Shown here one piece after another: positions 5,978-5,994 of a DNA stretch of 5,994 nucleotides. Numbering within the stretch: the first letter of the stretch is position 1; every line of letters begins with the position of its first letter. The stretch is from Acidobacteriota bacterium (GTDB lineage: Bacteria; Acidobacteriota; Vicinamibacteria; Vicinamibacterales; UBA8438). The stretch covers positions 1-5,994 of the forward strand of contig SXOW01000268.1 in the NCBI GenBank assembly GCA_005778315.1, read 5' to 3'. The notes beneath the pieces were generated by a model. It was not told the DNA's origin and ran no database searches. It saw nothing but the letters and a program-made list of their open reading frames with translations. The translations under genes were made by a program, and so were the position numbers.

Positions 5978-5994
5978 CGGGACGTCAATGTGCA

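Noticed and set aside
1..5994. CRISPR array, tRNA, rRNA or insertion sequence
   Set aside because: I found no regularly spaced direct repeats, no cloverleaf-like segments, no rRNA-like stretches and no transposase motifs.

Overview
The window is GC-rich bacterial DNA carrying genes on both strands. A PqqA-type peptide, a plant-type (NIC) nicotinamidase, a DUF4097-like secreted repeat protein and a membrane-anchored LtaS-like sulfatase suggest a Gram-negative soil or sediment lineage such as Acidobacteriota. That placement is an inference from gene content, not something the sequence proves.

Layout. The window opens inside a plus-strand gene for the C-terminal part of a polytopic membrane protein (2-838). 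A small plus-strand hypothetical gene follows (926-1156). Convergent to it is a minus-strand nicotinamidase (1185-1929) whose two halves lie in different frames. After a gene-poor stretch (1930-2278), a plus-strand GNAT acetyltransferase remnant (2279 to about 2705) appears to have lost its middle and its stop codon. A two-gene minus-strand unit follows: a membrane sulfatase (5627 down to 3729) and then, 33 bases later, a secreted DUF4097-like protein (3695 down to 2790). The sulfatase frame is interrupted by a single in-frame TAG at 4394-4392. A 234-base divergent region (5628-5861) holds a TATAAT box close to the sulfatase start, two inverted repeats and a strong Shine-Dalgarno sequence for the last gene. 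That gene, at 5862-5936, is a 24-residue PqqA, the ribosomally made precursor of the cofactor pyrroloquinoline quinone (PQQ). The rest of a pqq operon would be expected just beyond the right edge.

How the parts fit. The sulfatase and DUF4097-like genes form a likely cell-envelope operon. The pqqA gene is transcribed away from it and belongs to a separate cofactor pathway. The most notable property of the window is that three recognisable genes in about 4 kb (nicotinamidase, GNAT, sulfatase) each carry a different lesion, while pqqA and the DUF4097-like gene look intact. Either the segment is decaying or the assembly has errors; the sequence alone does not decide. I see no CRISPR array, tRNA, rRNA or insertion sequence.
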